From assembly GCA_937941765.1 (NCBI GenBank), contig CALDGQ010000063.1, positions 1-64,000 of the forward strand: 64,000 bases of DNA, written 5' to 3'. This DNA is from an uncultured Saprospiraceae bacterium (GTDB taxonomy: Bacteria; Bacteroidota; Bacteroidia; Chitinophagales; Saprospiraceae). The stretch's first letter is position 1; every line of letters begins with the position of its first letter. This document shows, in pieces, positions 1 through 9,772 of this stretch. Made by a program: the position numbers and the translations under genes. Below the pieces are notes generated by a model, which was not told where the DNA came from, did no database searches, and saw nothing but the letters and a program-made list of their open reading frames with translations.

Positions 1-1
1 G

Positions 2-3000
2 GCTTCTGAGCTTTTCAAGCCGTTTGTTATTCGTAAATTGATTGAGCGTGGTATCGTTAAGACCGTTAAATCTGCGAAGAAACTTGTCGATAGAAAAGAC
101 CCAGTTATCTGGGAAATTCTTGAAAATATATTGAAAGGACATCCAATCCTTTTGAACAGAGCTCCTACTTTGCACAGATTGTCTATCCAGGCATTCCAAC
201 CAAAATTGATTGAAGGAAAAGCAATTCAGCTACACCCACTTGTATGTGGTGCCTTCAACGCCGATTTTGATGGTGACCAGATGGCGGTACACGTACCGTT
301 GAGTCATGCCGCAATATTAGAAGCGCAGGTATTGATGTTGGCTTCACATAATATGTTGAACCCGCAAGATGGTTCTCCAATTACCCTTCCTTCACAGGAT
401 ATGGTTCTTGGTTTATACTACTTGACAAAAGAACGTATTTCAACTCCTGAAAATAAAGTATTGGGAGCTGGGATAACTTTCTATTCTCCTGAAGAGGTGG
501 TGATAGCATATAATGAAGGTCGTGCAGAATTGCATGCTCAAATTAAAGTACGTGTCGACACCGTTGAAGATGATGGAACACCTGTCAAGAAGCGAGTAGA
601 AACAACTGTTGGCCGTGTGATTTTCAATCAAGCAGTTCCAGCCACCGTTCCTTATGTGAACGTATTGTTGACAAAAAAGAACTTGAAGAATGTAATTAGT
701 GGAATTATCAAAAGAACTGATTTCAAAACAACTGCTGATTTCCTAGATGAAATTAAGACATTAGGATTTAACTGGTCTTTCAAAGGTGGATTGTCATTTA
801 ACTTAGGAGATTTGATCGAACCAACCGTAAAAGCTAAAACACTAGTAGATGCTCAAACGGAAGTTGATGAAGTTTGGGAGAATTATAACCTAGGTTTGAT
901 TACCAACAATGAAAGATACAACCAAGTAATTGATAAGTGGACTTTTGCCGATAATCACATCACAGAAAATTTGATGAAAGAATTGGCAGAGCACAAAGAT
1001 GGATTCAACTCGGTATACATGATGTTGCACTCAGGTGCACGTGGATCGAAGCAGCAAATTAAGCAGCTTTGTGGACTTAGAGGGCTGATGGCAAAACCGA
1101 GAAAATCGGGTGATACAGGAGGTGCAATTATTGAAAACCCAATTCTTGCAAACTTCTTGGATGGTTTGTCAGTACTCGAGTACTTTATCTCTACTCACGG
1201 TGCAAGAAAAGGTTTGGCCGATACGGCATTGAAAACAGCGGATGCGGGTTACTTGACCAGACGTTTGGTGGATGTAGCGCAAGATGTTGTAATCATGGAA
1301 GTGGATTGTCATACTTTAAGAGGTATCGAAACTTATGCATTGAAAGACAATGAAAAGATTGTTGAAACATTAGAAGAAAGAATCGTAGGTCGTTTCACAT
1401 TGGACGATGTCAAACATCCAGTAACGGATGAGATGATTATGCCAGCAGGTGAATATATCACTGAAGAAAAAGCAGCATACATTGACAACGAAGGTGTAGA
1501 GATGGTGAAAATCAGGTCGGTACTAACTTGTGATGTTAAGCGTGGTGTGTGTACTAAGTGTTATGGTAAAAACCTTGCAACAGGCCGTATCGCAGATCAT
1601 GGAGATGCAGTGGGTATTATCGCGGCACAATCAATTGGTGAGCCGGGTACACAGTTGACACTTCGTACCTTCCACGTGGGTGGTATCGCATCGGTATCCA
1701 AGACAGAGAACGAAATGATTTCGAAGTTTGATGGTATCTTGGAATTTGATCAGATCAAAACGACTGACTACGAAGACGATAAAGGTAACAAGCAAAAAAT
1801 TGTTATCTCTCGTACTGGTGAAATTAAGATTGTTGATCCAGGAAATAAAAACAAAGTTTACACGACACAGTACATTCCTTATGGTTCATTCTTGAAAGTA
1901 AAAGATAGTGCCAAGATTAGTAAAGGAGATGTCATTTGTGATTGGGATCCATTTAACGCAGTTATCATATCTGAAGCATCAGGTATCGCTCAATTCGACA
2001 TGATCGAAGAAGGGGTGACATTCCGTACAGAAAGAGATGATCAAACTGGTCACGTTGAAAAAGTAATTGTTGAATCTAAAAACAAAAAGAAGATTCCAAT
2101 TATCAAGATCGTTAATCCAAGTACTGGTGAAGAACTTCGTAACTACAACATCCCAGTAGGAGCCTATATTTCTATCGAAGATGGAGCAGAAATAAAAGCT
2201 GGTCAAAACATTGTTAAGATACCACGTCAGTTAGGTAAGATCCAGGATATTACGGGTGGTCTTCCACGTGTAACTGAATTATTTGAAGCAAGAAATCCTT
2301 CAAACCCTGCATCGACTGCAGAAATTGATGGTATCGTTTCATTTGGTAAGATCAAGCGTGGTAATCGTGAAGTTATTGTTACAGCAAAAGATGGTCAAGT
2401 ACGTAAATACTTGATTGGAACCACCAAACACATCTTGGTACAAGAAGGCGATTTCGTTCGTGCAGGTACACAAATGTCAGATGGTTCTACAGCGCCAAGA
2501 GATATTCTAAATATCAAAGGACCATTCGCAGTACAATACTACTTAGTAAATGGTGTTCAGGAAGTATATCGTTCTCAAGGTATTAATATTAATGACAAGC
2601 ACATCGAAGTAATTGTCAGACAAATGATGCGTAGAATCCAAATCGAGGATGCTGGTGATACACCATTCTTGGAAGGAGAAGCAGTTGAGAAATACGATTT
2701 CTTAGAAGTAAATGACTGGATTTTTGACAAGAAATTTGTTGAAGAATCAGGTGACTCTAAGAAAATGAAACCAGGTGACTTAGTTTCATTACGTCAATTG
2801 AGAGAAGAAAATTCTTTCTTGAAACGTAACGACAAGAAGTTGGTTAGTTTCCGTGATGCAGTTGCTGCGACCTCAACACCGATCTTACAAGGTATTACTA
2901 AGTCGTCTCTAGGAACCAGAAGTTGGATATCAGCTGCCTCATTCCAGGAAACAACTAAAGTATTGAGTCAAGCGTCGATTGCTGCCAAGAAAGATTATCT

Positions 3001-3526
3001 AGAAGGACTGAAAGAAAATGTAATTGTTGGTAAGAAAATTCCAGCAGGTACCGGACTTTCAAAATACAAAAGCCTCTTCGTTAACAGTATGGAGTCGCAC
3101 AACGCGCACATGGCTAAGAAGGATGCTGAAAAACAACGTCAGGAAACGGAACAGAACCTCATGGCGCAACCAGTTGCGCAAGTTGAGCGCGCTGCTCCAA
3201 CTGCTAGTCCTGCGACCACAACAACAGTTGTAAGTCCAGCGACAGATGTAACAACGGTCACGGATGCACCTCCAGCAACGGAAGTTATCAATCCGATTAT
3301 CGATCCGACACCTGCCAATCCAGCAACCGACTTAACGTCGCCAATAGTCAATCCAATTTCGGATACGACTCCTGTGGAAGACACAACTCCTACACCGGAC
3401 GCAAATCCGATTGTAGATAACACTCCATCTCCTGATGTAAATCCAGCAACTGACGAAAGTCAAGCGCCGGATGCACCAGAATCTAACAATGGAGAAACTC
3501 CACCTTCCGACGAGGTTACAGATTAG
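2..3526 (+). CDS. rpoC: DNA-directed RNA polymerase subunit beta' (5' end outside window)
   Basis: This is the largest catalytic subunit of RNA polymerase. The reading frame is open from base 2, so the first several hundred residues (including the first zinc site) lie upstream of the window. The Mg-binding active-site motif NADFDGDQ is at bases 257-280. The second zinc site is seen as MEVDC near 1300 and [15 protein letters not shown] near 1530-1570. The bridge and trigger region is recognisable around [15 protein letters not shown], and [19 protein letters not shown] follows the zinc site. The conserved protein ends near base 3130. It is followed by about 120 residues of Pro/Thr/Asp/Ala-rich low-complexity sequence that runs in frame to the stop and is not part of the normal fold. 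A strong terminator follows 25 bases later, so rpoC is probably the last gene of the rpoBC transcript. Confidence 0.98.
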   Translation, partial: ASELFKPFVIRKLIERGIVKTVKSAKKLVDRKDPVIWEILENILKGHPILLNRAPTLHRLSIQAFQPKLIEGKAIQLHPLVCGAFNADFDGDQMAVHVPLSHAAILEAQVLMLASHNMLNPQDGSPITLPSQDMVLGLYYLTKERISTPENKVLGAGITFYSPEEVVIAYNEGRAELHAQIKVRVDTVEDDGTPVKKRVETTVGRVIFNQAVPATVPYVNVLLTKKNLKNVISGIIKRTDFKTTADFLDEIKTLGFNWSFKGGLSFNLGDLIEPTVKAKTLVDAQTEVDEVWENYNLGLITNNERYNQVIDKWTFADNHITENLMKELAEHKDGFNSVYMMLHSGARGSKQQIKQLCGLRGLMAKPRKSGDTGGAIIENPILANFLDGLSVLEYFISTHGARKGLADTALKTADAGYLTRRLVDVAQDVVIMEVDCHTLRGIETYALKDNEKIVETLEERIVGRFTLDDVKHPVTDEMIMPAGEYITEEKAAYIDNEGVEMVKIRSVLTCDVKRGVCTKCYGKNLATGRIADHGDAVGIIAAQSIGEPGTQLTLRTFHVGGIASVSKTENEMISKFDGILEFDQIKTTDYEDDKGNKQKIVISRTGEIKIVDPGNKNKVYTTQYIPYGSFLKVKDSAKISKGDVICDWDPFNAVIISEASGIAQFDMIEEGVTFRTERDDQTGHVEKVIVESKNKKKIPIIKIVNPSTGEELRNYNIPVGAYISIEDGAEIKAGQNIVKIPRQLGKIQDITGGLPRVTELFEARNPSNPASTAEIDGIVSFGKIKRGNREVIVTAKDGQVRKYLIGTTKHILVQEGDFVRAGTQMSDGSTAPRDILNIKGPFAVQYYLVNGVQEVYRSQGININDKHIEVIVRQMMRRIQIEDAGDTPFLEGEAVEKYDFLEVNDWIFDKKFVEESGDSKKMKPGDLVSLRQLREENSFLKRNDKKLVSFRDAVAATSTPILQGITKSSLGTRSWISAASFQETTKVLSQASIAAKKDYLEGLKENVIVGKKIPAGTGLSKYKSLFVNSMESHNAHMAKKDAEKQRQETEQNLMAQPVAQVERAAPTASPATTTTVVSPATDVTTVTDAPPATEVINPIIDPTPANPATDLTSPIVNPISDTTPVEDTTPTPDANPIVDNTPSPDVNPATDESQAPDAPESNNGETPPSDEVTD

Positions 3527-3551
3527 ACATAAGAAGTTGATCTAAGATAAG

Positions 3552-3595
3552 GGCGGGCATCATCATAAATTTTTATGGGATGCTCGCCTTTTTTT
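3552..3595 (+). terminator. Intrinsic terminator of rpoC
   Basis: GGCGGGCATC (3552-3561) pairs with GATGCTCGCC (3579-3588), with one G:U pair, and is followed directly by a run of seven T. It lies 25 bases after the rpoC stop codon. Confidence 0.9.
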
Positions 3596-3654
3596 GTTGG
3601 AGGACATTAAGTTGAACAACAGTTGAGCTATTCGTAAATATTTTAATTTACAAT

Positions 3655-4944
3655 ATGAAAAACCTACTTTTTATAATCATACTCTTTTCATTGTTTACTT
3701 GTAATGACGATGAAGCAATTCCGGATTGTCCAAGCCCGACCGTAACGACTCCAAACATTCTTTTAATTATTGCAGATGATTTAGGTAAGGATGCACTTAA
3801 TGGATTTTCAGAAGGTAGCATTAAACCAAATACACCGAATCTTGATGCTTTTAGAAATTCTGGATTGTCATTTACTAATTTTTGGTCTTACCCAACCTGT
3901 TCCCCAACTAGAGCTTCTATTATAACAGGAAAGTATGGTTATCGTACCGGTGTGAAATGGGCAGGAGATGAACTCGCGATGTCAGAAACAAGTCTACAAA
4001 AATATATAAACGACCAAACGAATAACAAATATGCAACAGCCATTACAGGAAAATGGCATTTATCCGGGAATAGCACCATTGTAAATCCTGAAACGTTTGG
4101 AATAGATTATTACGCAGGACTTGTAAGAGGAGCTGCCCAAAGTTATTTCAATTGGCAATTGACAACAAATGGGGCAAGTAGTTTGGAATCAGAATATACT
4201 ACCACAAAATTTACAGATTTAGCGATTGATTGGATAAACCAACAAGACCAACCTTGGTTTATGTGGTTGGCCTACAACGCTCCGCATACACCATTTCATG
4301 TGCCTCCTAACGAAATGCACACGCAAGGAAATTTACCTGATTACGTAGATGGAATGGATGCAACGCCTTACTATATGGCGGCAATTGAAGCAATGGATTT
4401 TCAAATTGGACGGTTGCTAGATAATCTTAGTGAGGATGAGAGAGAAAATACCATTATCATTTTTATTGGCGACAATGGAACACCTAATGAAGTAGCGCAA
4501 CTTCCATTTGTAAGTAACACTGCAAAAGGAACCTTGTATCAAGGTGGAATAAATGTTCCAATGTTTGTATCAGGAAAAGGAGTTTCTAAAACGGGTACGG
4601 ATACTAACCTAATTACGAGTACGGATTTGTTTGCGACCATCTCAGAAATTGCTGGTGTTTCTGTCAATGAGATTCATGATAGTAAAAGCTTCAAGTTTTT
4701 GCTTACCCAAAGTGCAACGATAAGAGGTTATCAATATGCTGAAAAAAATAATGGTATGATTGATTCTTGGGCGATAAGTAATGGAAATTATAAACTCATT
4801 GAAAATGCTAATGGGAATCAGGAATTCTATAACCTAAGTAGTGATACTTATGAGCAAAATAATTTAATGGATGGTACTTTGACTACTGATGAGATGAATG
4901 CTAAATTGGAATTGGAAATTGAATTAGGGAATATAAGGCAATAG
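3655..4944 (+). CDS. Sulfatase (arylsulfatase family), predicted lipoprotein
   Basis: This is a type I sulfatase of the alkaline phosphatase superfamily, hydrolysing sulfate esters, probably on polysaccharides. The metal-binding start NILLIIADDLG is at residues ~34-44. The signature CSPTR begins at Cys82, the residue that an anaerobic or FGE-type maturase converts to formylglycine. TGKWHL, NAPHTPFHVP and IFIGDNGTPNE give the remaining active-site and metal residues. The N-terminus is a short hydrophobic signal ending in LFTC (Cys16), read as a lipobox, so the enzyme is probably membrane-anchored and periplasmic or surface-exposed. Length (429 residues) is normal. No carbohydrate utilisation (SusC/D) genes or maturase are next to it, so the substrate cannot be inferred. 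Confidence 0.93.
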   Translation: MKNLLFIIILFSLFTCNDDEAIPDCPSPTVTTPNILLIIADDLGKDALNGFSEGSIKPNTPNLDAFRNSGLSFTNFWSYPTCSPTRASIITGKYGYRTGVKWAGDELAMSETSLQKYINDQTNNKYATAITGKWHLSGNSTIVNPETFGIDYYAGLVRGAAQSYFNWQLTTNGASSLESEYTTTKFTDLAIDWINQQDQPWFMWLAYNAPHTPFHVPPNEMHTQGNLPDYVDGMDATPYYMAAIEAMDFQIGRLLDNLSEDERENTIIIFIGDNGTPNEVAQLPFVSNTAKGTLYQGGINVPMFVSGKGVSKTGTDTNLITSTDLFATISEIAGVSVNEIHDSKSFKFLLTQSATIRGYQYAEKNNGMIDSWAISNGNYKLIENANGNQEFYNLSSDTYEQNNLMDGTLTTDEMNAKLELEIELGNIRQ

Positions 4945-5216
4945 GTATAACAACCACTAAAAGTGTTGTGAGCTTCGATATTTTGTGTGGAGCAATTTAA
5001 ATTTTAGATAAATATTTACAGCCGTGATTTTTTTGCTTCGTTTTTTTACCATGGAAAAATGAAGATATAAAACAATTATTGCACTTAATAACATTTCTTT
5101 TGCGAGATGATATTTTGAAAATCAACATTAGGGATGAGAATTTATATTATTCTAATTCATATCAAAATAGCAACATTTAAATTCCAAAAGACATTTTCTT
5201 CCTACCTTTACCAGAG

Positions 5217-6164
5217 ATGAACAAAAACTTCAAATCAATAATCCTACAAAAAACGGGAGCCAAATCTCTACACGAAAAAGAAATAATCCAACAATTGTGG
5301 AGTGGATATGGGAAAATAATGAGAATCGGATTAGAAGATGCTGATTTTAAAAGCGTAGTCATAAAACACGTTCAATTACCTACCCATAAAAATCATCCAC
5401 GTGGATGGAATACAGATATTGGTCATCAAAGAAAAGTGAAATCTTACCAAGTTGAATCGAAATGGTATAAAACCTACAGCAAAGATAGTGCTGCTCGTTT
5501 ACCACAATGTTTGGCCATTGAGATGCAAGATGAAGAGGTATTGATAGTGCTAGAAGATTTGAATGAAGCTGGTTTCCCTTTTCGTAAAAGTACTGTTGAA
5601 TGGAATGAAATAGCTGCTTGTTTGGAGTGGTTAGCAAAATTCCATGCAAGTTATTTAGGAAAAAATCCAGATGGACTTTGGGACGTAGGGACCTATTGGC
5701 ATTTAAAAACTAGACCGCAGGAATTGGAAGAATTAACAGATCACAAGTTGAAAGCTGCAGCACCTTTAATGGATCAGAAACTGAATACCTGTAAGTACAA
5801 AACCTTTGTACACGGCGATGCTAAGTTGGTCAATTTCTGTTTTGGTATAAATGGAGAAGTGGCGGGAGTAGATTTTCAATATGTAGGTGGAGGTTGTGGA
5901 ATGAAAGACGTGGCTTATTTTATAGGAAGTTGTTTAAATCAAAAGGACTGTCAAAGATTGGAACCCAGAATTTTGGATACTTATTTTGAGCATTTACAAA
6001 ATCATCTAGAAGAAAAAAATGAAGCACTAGAAGAAGAATGGCGATCTTTGTATCGAGTCGCTTGGGCAGACTTCCATCGTTTCCTAAAAGGGTGGAGTCC
6101 CGGTCATTGGAAAATTAATAGTTACAGTGAACAAGTAACTAACGAAGTCATCAAAAATTTGTAG
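5217..6164 (+). CDS. Small-molecule kinase-like phosphotransferase (EcKinase/DUF1679-like, APH fold)
   Basis: The protein is a member of the aminoglycoside/choline kinase-like fold. The catalytic Brenner motif HGDAKLVNF is at residues ~199-207. The Mg-binding Asp is in GVDFQ about 12 residues later, followed by [10 protein letters not shown]. These features resemble the ecdysteroid-kinase-like/DUF1679 group more than antibiotic kinases. The predicted reaction is ATP-dependent phosphorylation of a hydroxyl on an unknown small molecule in the cytoplasm. The gene ends 2 bases before the phosphatase-family gene at 6167, so the two are almost certainly co-transcribed. No signal peptide is seen. 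Confidence 0.82.
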   Translation: MNKNFKSIILQKTGAKSLHEKEIIQQLWSGYGKIMRIGLEDADFKSVVIKHVQLPTHKNHPRGWNTDIGHQRKVKSYQVESKWYKTYSKDSAARLPQCLAIEMQDEEVLIVLEDLNEAGFPFRKSTVEWNEIAACLEWLAKFHASYLGKNPDGLWDVGTYWHLKTRPQELEELTDHKLKAAAPLMDQKLNTCKYKTFVHGDAKLVNFCFGINGEVAGVDFQYVGGGCGMKDVAYFIGSCLNQKDCQRLEPRILDTYFEHLQNHLEEKNEALEEEWRSLYRVAWADFHRFLKGWSPGHWKINSYSEQVTNEVIKNL

Positions 6165-6166
6165 AA

Positions 6167-6994
6167 ATGGATTTGTTACTACTTAAAGATATTGCAATCA
6201 AGGCGGCACAATCTGCTGGTAAAATCATTCAAAAAAAGTTGAATGAAGACGTTGAAGTGTCGACAAAAGATGGTGGATCAAGTTATAGCTCACAAGTTGT
6301 AACCGAAGTAGACAAAGCATGTGAAACCGCAATTCTTGCTCATCTACTTCCTACCTGTACTGAATTTGACATCGCACTTTTGACAGAAGAGACCGAAGAT
6401 AACGGCAGCCGATTTGAAAAAGATTTTTTTTGGTGTGTCGATCCAATGGACGGAACCTTAGCATTCATCAATAAACATCCTGGTTTTTCAGTATCGATTG
6501 CATTGGTTGCAAAAGACGGGACACCGTTTATTGGAGTTGTATTGGATCCAAGTACGGATACACTGTACTATGCTGTCAAAGGACATGGCGCTTTTAGAAA
6601 TGGAATTCCTTGGGTAATTAAAAATAACAATGATTATTTAACTTACACGACAGATAAAAAATTAAAGGATACACCACAAGTAACTGAAATAAATAAGATA
6701 CTGAATGAAAAAGCAAAACAACTGAATTTGAACACAGTAAAAGAAATGAATGGAGCCGGAGCTGTACTAAACGCAATACTTGTGTTGGAAAATGGTCCCG
6801 CATGTATGATGAAGTTTCCGAAAAAAGAAAAGGGTGGGGGAAGCATTTGGGACTATGCAGCTACTGCGTGTATTTACAATGAATTGGGATTGCCTGCAAC
6901 AACTTTTGATGGAGGACAATTCGACTTAAATAAAAAGAACGCTTTTATGAATGGAAAAGGTGTTTTTTATTCTAATTTAAATCCTTTGCAATAA
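6167..6994 (+). CDS. Inositol monophosphatase family protein (CysQ / 3'(2'),5'-bisphosphate nucleotidase-like)
   Basis: This is a Mg-dependent, Li-sensitive-type sugar or nucleotide phosphatase fold. Metal and catalytic motifs are LLTEET (~residue 70-75), CVDPMDGT (Asp92 region) and SIWDYAA (~residue 226-232). The N-terminal helix with AGKIIQ and the VTEVDKACE stretch fit the family. Length (275 residues) is normal. Candidate substrates are PAP (3'-phosphoadenosine 5'-phosphate), as in CysQ, or an inositol or other polyol phosphate; sequence alone does not decide. It follows the kinase-like gene after 2 bases, which raises the possibility of a paired phosphorylation/dephosphorylation step, but this is inference. 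Confidence 0.85.
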   Translation: MDLLLLKDIAIKAAQSAGKIIQKKLNEDVEVSTKDGGSSYSSQVVTEVDKACETAILAHLLPTCTEFDIALLTEETEDNGSRFEKDFFWCVDPMDGTLAFINKHPGFSVSIALVAKDGTPFIGVVLDPSTDTLYYAVKGHGAFRNGIPWVIKNNNDYLTYTTDKKLKDTPQVTEINKILNEKAKQLNLNTVKEMNGAGAVLNAILVLENGPACMMKFPKKEKGGGSIWDYAATACIYNELGLPATTFDGGQFDLNKKNAFMNGKGVFYSNLNPLQ

Positions 6995-7055
6995 AAAATG
7001 AATAATTCAAATTCTAAGATGTCAAATCTACTTATATAATTCCTCATAGACCCAA

Positions 7056-9458
7056 TCAATTAGCCCGATTAATCTCAGACTTCCCAGTAGATTTATTTTT
7101 ATAACCTAGCTTCTTCAATTTTCCAAAATTATAAGAAATAGAAAGTCTGAAATTATTTCGTGGTCGTTCTCTTTCAAAAAATATTTCTGTTTGTCCAATG
7201 TTATAAATCCCAGCGGGATCAAATTTATTGAAAACATCATTGATCATAAAACGACAATTTAGCGCTTTGTCAAAAAATGTTTTTTCGATGGTGATATTGC
7301 AACTTGACATTTGCTCACGGTGAAAAAGTCCTTCATACTTGTCACCCCAAAACCAATATAATATTTCCAAATTAAAGAGTTTACCAACTTTAAAAATGTT
7401 GTTGGTATAAAAATAGGGATGTACTCTTGGGTTGCGACGAACATATTCATAATCGTTGATGACATTGCTTTCGTAACCAAGATTTAAGGAATTGATAGAA
7501 GTCCACCATTTGTAAGTAAATTGTTTGGAAATATTCGTGTAAAAATAATGTCTGTAGTTCCAATTGAGTCGCGTTAATACATAACTATATTCATCATCTC
7601 CACGGATTGCACCTCCTGCCAATGGATCAATAATGTAATTGTATCCAAGTTTCAAACTACCGCCCCATTTATTTAAAACAGCTTCTAGGTTGTGTGTTTT
7701 TTGTGGAACTAAAAATGGATTTCCAACAATCGCCGTATATGGATCTTGATAATAAAACGTTGGATTTAATTGACTAAACAATGGTCTTTGGATACTAGTA
7801 CTATAGGTCAAACTAAAAGATTGTTCATTCGACATTTTTACATTCAAAGATGCAAATGGGAAGTAATTGACAAAGTTGTTTTGCAAAGTATCGAGTCCTT
7901 GATTAAATATCTCCGCTTCATAATTGGTAAACTCTGTCCGTAATCCAAGTACATAACTGAATTGATCATTTGGTGTTGCGCGGTAATTGATATAGCCTGC
8001 AGCCAATTTTTCAACATAATTATATTTATTAGACAAAGCAGGGTGGAGGACGTAATCAGTTTGTTCATCAATGATTAGAAAATCTAGCTTAGAATCATTC
8101 TCGATTTGACTAAATTTTGCCCCGACTTCTAAGGACATTCTTTTATTTATAAATTTGGTGTAATCAATTTGTCCACTATAAATATGAATGAGGTGATCGT
8201 ATTTATTTTGAAGTGTTCTTGAACTTTCAATGGATTGTTCCATACTTTCTTCCGTAATATCACTGTTCCTTTCGTGTGTTATTTGTGATAATTGTCCACC
8301 AACAAATAATGAGGAACCCAAGGTGTCTAGTGATTTAAAGTAATTGGAGGACAAAGAATGATTGCTGAGTGGCCAATTGGCATCTAATTCACTTTTATAA
8401 AAATTTGTACTTTCGATGTCAGTAATTGTATTGTTACTTTGTTGAAGCAATCCTGTTTGTTCATACAAACCATTGTATTCTAAAGATAGATATTCAGTTT
8501 TATTTAAATCATATTGAATACCTAAATTCCCCGTCGAAATATTCTGATGATCCCAAAACCATTCAGTTGTCAAGTCTGATTTTAGAAAGATTTCTGGATC
8601 GAATCTGTCTCTCGTGGTATGTAATACTTCCCGATCATCGCCAGTCATAAACGAGTAACTTCCTGTCAGCTTAAATTTATTTTTTGCATAATTTGAAGTA
8701 ACTGTTGTTTTCATATTCGTGCCAGCCCAGGTGGAGTGGGTCACATTTTGTTGAATCTTCATATGATAACCGTCGGTAGTCGAGCGCAGGGTTGTGATGT
8801 TGATAACAGCTGCTCCTGCCGCATCATATCTTGCAGAAGGATTTCGAATTACTTCAATTTTGTTGATATTGGCTGGTTGAATTAATTGTAATTGTTCGAC
8901 TTCAATTTGCTTACCATTTAGATAAAAAATGGTCGATGCTTTTCCCATAATTTGAAAGCCATCTTCACCTTCAATGATTCCTGGAGTTTTGGACAAAATT
9001 TCTTCAAGACTATTAGAAGAGGAAAGTGACGTTTTGGCAATATTTATTTCAAGAGTTCCATCTGCTTTTTCGTTGAACCTTGGCAGCTTTCCTGTTATAA
9101 CAACTTCGTCAAGATCTTCAATGGCTTTTTGCAAATTTATCTTTCCCAATTCAATGTTAGGCTGTCCATCATATTTAATCAAAATAGTTGAATCTTGAAA
9201 TAGGATGGAACTGAATTTAACCAGAACTTCTGTCGTATTCACTTTATCTATAAAAAATGGTTCCTCATCAAAATCAGTTCCTTTGATAAAACTTTGATTT
9301 TCTGGATTTAATAACAAGATATTTCCCATTATAAAATCACCATCGGAACCTACAATTTGTCCAGATATAGATTGTATATTTTGAGCGATACTGATTTTTG
9401 AGCTAGATAGAAATGTCAACAACAATATGACTAGGGTAGAGAAACGATTGGTTTGCAT
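7056..9458 (-). CDS. TonB-dependent outer membrane receptor (OMP beta-barrel family 3 type)
   Basis: The protein begins with a signal peptide (MQTNRFSTLVILLLTFLSSS...IAQ). A short carboxypeptidase-regulatory-like domain follows (ISGQIVGSDGDFIMGNILL), then a plug with LEEILSKTPGIIEGEDG and IEVIRNPSARYDAAGAAVINI, and a long C-terminal beta-barrel rich in aromatic and polar alternation. The plug wording and C-terminal ISYNFGKLKK match Bacteroidota outer membrane beta-barrel proteins of PF14905 type rather than classic siderophore receptors. I chose the ATG at 9458; an in-frame TTG two codons upstream is possible but less likely. No SusD partner or TonB gene is adjacent, so the ligand is unknown. 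Confidence 0.85.
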   Translation of the reverse strand: MQTNRFSTLVILLLTFLSSSKISIAQNIQSISGQIVGSDGDFIMGNILLLNPENQSFIKGTDFDEEPFFIDKVNTTEVLVKFSSILFQDSTILIKYDGQPNIELGKINLQKAIEDLDEVVITGKLPRFNEKADGTLEINIAKTSLSSSNSLEEILSKTPGIIEGEDGFQIMGKASTIFYLNGKQIEVEQLQLIQPANINKIEVIRNPSARYDAAGAAVINITTLRSTTDGYHMKIQQNVTHSTWAGTNMKTTVTSNYAKNKFKLTGSYSFMTGDDREVLHTTRDRFDPEIFLKSDLTTEWFWDHQNISTGNLGIQYDLNKTEYLSLEYNGLYEQTGLLQQSNNTITDIESTNFYKSELDANWPLSNHSLSSNYFKSLDTLGSSLFVGGQLSQITHERNSDITEESMEQSIESSRTLQNKYDHLIHIYSGQIDYTKFINKRMSLEVGAKFSQIENDSKLDFLIIDEQTDYVLHPALSNKYNYVEKLAAGYINYRATPNDQFSYVLGLRTEFTNYEAEIFNQGLDTLQNNFVNYFPFASLNVKMSNEQSFSLTYSTSIQRPLFSQLNPTFYYQDPYTAIVGNPFLVPQKTHNLEAVLNKWGGSLKLGYNYIIDPLAGGAIRGDDEYSYVLTRLNWNYRHYFYTNISKQFTYKWWTSINSLNLGYESNVINDYEYVRRNPRVHPYFYTNNIFKVGKLFNLEILYWFWGDKYEGLFHREQMSSCNITIEKTFFDKALNCRFMINDVFNKFDPAGIYNIGQTEIFFERERPRNNFRLSISYNFGKLKKLGYKNKSTGKSEINRAN

Positions 9459-9550
9459 AATCAATATTTTGATTCATTGCAATTTAAGTACTTCTTTTGA
9501 AGAAAATTTGTATAATATATGAATGCAGGACAAGTGTATAAGTATGGATT

Positions 9551-9772
9551 TTGAAGAATGTAAAATGTAAAATTAAAAATGTAAAATATGACCGTTGTTA
9601 CATCAGACTGTGCGAAAATTCCCAAAGCAAAGAGGTTAGAAACCTTTTGCTCGAATACCGTGTGTGTTACGAGATGAAGGTTTCTAACCTCTCATCTCGA
9701 ACGAGTATTTTCGCACAGTCTGACCTGTGCTCACGTTATATCGGGCTATTTTTAATTTTTCATTCCTTCTAA
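9551..9772. repeat. Large nested palindromic intergenic element
   Basis: This gap between two same-strand genes is almost entirely an inverted repeat. The outermost arms are AAATTAAAAAT...GACCGTTGTTAC (9570-9601) and its imperfect complement at 9734-9760. Next come perfect 17-base arms, TCAGACTGTGCGAAAAT at 9603-9619 and its complement at 9707-9723. Inside are perfect 16-base arms, AGAGGTTAGAAACCTT at 9631-9646 and its complement at 9677-9692. The element could fold into a long hairpin or cruciform. The outer arm recurs at 13081 and 13655. A 73-codon ORF through it looks fortuitous. Confidence 0.75.

Noticed and set aside
3139-3423. 94-codon antisense frame opposite the RpoC tail with Val/Gly/Ala-rich product
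   Set aside because: It arises from the repetitive Pro/Thr codons of the rpoC tail on the other strand; no start context or homology.
4950-4975. Short hairpin after the sulfatase gene
   Set aside because: Imperfect ACAACCACT/AGTGTTGT pairing without a T-run; not convincing as a terminator.
9458-9464. TTG start at 9464 for the TonB-dependent receptor
   Set aside because: The ATG at 9458 gives a standard signal peptide and is the more likely start; the extra two residues have no support.
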